This document shows, in pieces, positions 4,759 through 6,446 of a stretch of 6,446 bases of DNA. The notes under the pieces were generated by a model that saw only the letters and a program-made list of their open reading frames with translations, ran no database searches and was not told the origin of the DNA. The position numbers and the translations under genes were made by a program. This stretch comes from JAJZJT01 sp049964655 (GTDB lineage Bacteria > Actinomycetota > Acidimicrobiia > Acidimicrobiales > RAAP-2). Each line of letters begins with the position of its first letter. The first letter of the stretch is position 1. Where the stretch lies: the NCBI GenBank assembly GCA_049964655.1, contig JBMFXC010000102.1:1-6446 (forward strand), given 5' to 3'.

Positions 4759-6446
4759 GACCGAACCCCCGTCCGGCTGGTGTCGGGGATGTAGTGCTCG
4801 GAGGGGTACCACCAGGGTCCGGGCTCGGCGAGCCCGTCCTCGATGAGGACGTGCATGAGGTTGTAGGGAACGGCCATCAGGCACAGCCCGCCCGGGTGCG
4901 AGGTCTGGTTGCAGAGGTAGAGCCCGTCGATCGGCGTGCGGTACCGTCCCAGTTCGGGCAGTGGGCGGCTGCCGAACCACTGGTCCTCCGAGTGGCGGAT
5001 CCCGTACCAGTTGCCGCCCACCATCCCGGTGTTGCGGAACTCGGAGTCCTGCGGGGAGTTGACGAAGACGTCGACGACGTTGTCACCCGTCATGTTGGGA
5101 GCCAGCTGGCCAAGCAGGTCCAAGGCGGCCTTGGTGATCTCGTCCTTGTGTCGGTTGATGCCGTCAGGACCGTTCACGTCGTACTCGGGCGGCGGCATCT
5201 CGAGGTAGATCGGCGAGAGGACGTGGAAGCCCTCGACCGTCCGGGTCGAGTCGTAGACGTCGTGGGTGCAGATCATCATGGTGAGGTGCTCCGGCTCTAG
5301 TGCGGTGGGGCCGGTACGGGTCGAGTACGCGTCACGGGTCTGGATGCGCACCCACTCGAGGGAGTCGCCGGGGGCCACCACGCAGGAGGGGTAGACGTCG
5401 TCGGGGAAGGCATCGCCCCGACCGTGGTAGCGGGGGAGCTCCCTGCAGATGACCGACATGACGAACAGGCTGCCGCCTTTGAGCGAGATGTCGTCGATCC
5501 GCTGGAGGAACGACGGATCGAGGTGGGAACGGCCGATCAGGGAGCGAAAGGTGTGCTGGACGTCGATGGCCGAGATCACCGCCTTGTCGGCCCAGATCAT
5601 CTTCTCGGCTGCCGCGGCCTGGTCCGACAGCCGCACACCGACCGCTCGCCCGTCACGGACGACGATCTCGCCGACCGGTGCGTTGGTGATGACGCGGGCA
5701 CCATGGGCCAGCGCCGCCCGGATGATGGCGTGGGCGTAGGTGTGCATCCCCCCGCGCGGCGCCCCCGACGCGTACTCGAAGAGGAGCGTCCCTCCGATCG
5801 CCTGGAGCAGCATCCCGTCCCAGGCGGGATGTGCTCCGCAGTACCAGGCGCCGATGGCGCTCAGTACCTTGAGCGGTTCCCAGTGGACGAACTCGTCGAG
5901 GAAGTCGAGGTAGTTCATGTCCACCAGGTCGTCGAACCAGAGCTCGGGGAGGCGCTGGCGGAAGACCTTCCACCAGGGGAGGTCTTCCGGGTCGAGCTCG
6001 ACGCCCTCGGGTGGTGGTGGGGTCCAGAAGAGCGCCCGCAGGAGGTCGCGCGCCCCCTCTTCTCCGAGGAGGTCGAACATGCGTCCCGCACCGCCCTGGT
6101 CGTCTGGCGCGTACCGACCGAGGCTGGCCGCGGCGAGGTCCGGGCGCCAGCGTGAGCCCAGGTTGGCGGCCTGCCCGTCGAGGGTCACCACTCCCGCCAT
6201 CGACGGGTAGTAGACCATCCGCATCCCGTACTTCCACAGCTCGAGCTGGTCGAAGCCGGGGGCCGCTCCGCCGTACAGCTAGGTGGCGTGGGGATCGATG
6301 CGGAAACCGGGCCGGGGCTCGGTGTTCTCCTGACCCCCGCCGCACTCCGGCCGGGCTTCGCACACCGCCACCGACAGGCCGGACTTGGCCAGATAGGCGG
6401 CGATGGTGGACCCGTTGTGCCCGCCACCCACGATCACGATGTCGAA
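4755..6446 (-). pseudogene. FAD-dependent oxidoreductase A (phytoene desaturase/PYROXD2-like), 5' end outside window, interrupted by one in-frame TAG
   Basis: This is the first gene of the string, and the frame is already open at the window edge. It begins at the first beta strand of the FAD-binding fold (FDIVIVGGGHNG, codons 1-12), so only a few N-terminal residues are missing. The strand-end Glu (codon 30) and a GGG turn (codons 36-38) follow. Codon 56 is TAG, after which the same frame runs open to the TGA at 4757-4755. Further family features lie beyond it: RGGMHTYAHA near codon 231, which matches the GGxHxL segment of B and C, and the C-terminal flavin motif GLYLCNQTSHPGG near codon 508. 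That motif has Asn where B and C have Gly and lacks the following glycine-rich turn. The 489 codons from ATG 6224 could be translated alone, but the product would lack the dinucleotide-binding motif. Known of the family (COG1233): FAD-dependent desaturation, saturation or isomerisation of lipophilic substrates. The substrate here is unknown. One substitution could make this a pseudogene; sequencing error or suppression are alternatives. Confidence 0.8.
6279..6281 (-). other. In-frame amber (TAG) codon inside oxidoreductase A
   Basis: The minus strand reads CAC GCC ACC TAG CTG TAC (His-Ala-Thr-stop-Leu-Tyr). Upstream and downstream sequence are in the same frame and both fit the family, so this is a substitution and not a frameshift. 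The equivalent segments of the paralogues read NPHAFYH (B), NLHAQYM (C) and NVHANYH (D). The stop therefore sits at the tyrosine of a shared HAxY motif, and TAC or TAT is one base away from TAG. Confidence 0.9.

Noticed and set aside
4759..4980. 74-codon N-terminal extension of gene B
   Set aside because: It overlaps the C-terminal flavin motif of A in another frame and is Arg/Pro-rich shadow sequence. GTG 4758 with its 4-base overlap is the better start.
5424..6155. Plus-strand open frame opposite gene A (also 3331-3993 and 4012-4794 opposite B)
   Set aside because: All are antisense to well-supported flavoenzyme genes and show no motif of their own.
4755..6224. ATG 6224 as the true start of gene A
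   Set aside because: In-frame sequence upstream of the TAG encodes the dinucleotide-binding fold expected of this family, so the gene originally began before the window edge.
1..6446. CRISPR arrays, tRNA/rRNA genes, insertion sequences, attachment sites
   Set aside because: No spaced repeats, RNA-gene signatures, transposase motifs or terminal inverted repeats were seen. The window is almost fully taken up by the coupled genes.

Overview
The window is a high-GC (roughly two-thirds G+C) bacterial segment coding entirely on the minus strand. Strong G/C bias at third codon positions, frequent GTG starts, and TGA at all five visible gene ends suggest an actinobacterium or another high-GC lineage. 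No taxonomic marker is present, so this is only a lean.

The layout, in transcription order (from high to low coordinates), is one compact gene string. (A) 6446-4755 is an FAD-dependent oxidoreductase whose start lies beyond the window edge and whose frame is broken by one TAG at 6281-6279. (B) 4758-3097 is a second FAD-dependent oxidoreductase of 553 aa. (U) 3100-2438 is an unrecognised 220-aa protein with a short folded-looking N-terminus and a long Pro/Ala/Arg-rich tail. (C) 2435-828 is a third FAD-dependent oxidoreductase of 535 aa. (S) 747-181 is an SCP2 sterol/lipid-binding-domain protein of 188 aa. (D) 188-1 is the first 62 residues of a fourth FAD-dependent oxidoreductase that runs out of the window. 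A/B, B/U and S/D overlap by 4, 4 and 8 bases. U and C are 2 bases apart. The only real gap is the 80 bases between C and S, which holds a 10-bp inverted repeat next to a very strong ribosome binding site. The genes therefore look like one translationally coupled operon.

All four oxidoreductases carry the N-terminal dinucleotide-binding motif (GxGxNG) and the GGG-x-x-T/N-E signature of the phytoene-desaturase/PYROXD2-like superfamily (COG1233). Those whose C-termini are visible also carry the GLYLC-(x)4-PGG FAD motif. They are clearly different from one another, so they are old paralogues, probably with different substrates or acting at successive steps. The co-encoded SCP2 domain suggests a hydrophobic substrate such as an isoprenoid, steroid or fatty-acyl compound. 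No phytoene synthase, prenyl transferase or other pathway-defining enzyme is in the window, so the chemistry remains open.

The most notable points are the cluster itself, the amber codon in A placed exactly where the paralogues have a conserved tyrosine, and the unrecognised protein U with its repeat-built, low-complexity tail.
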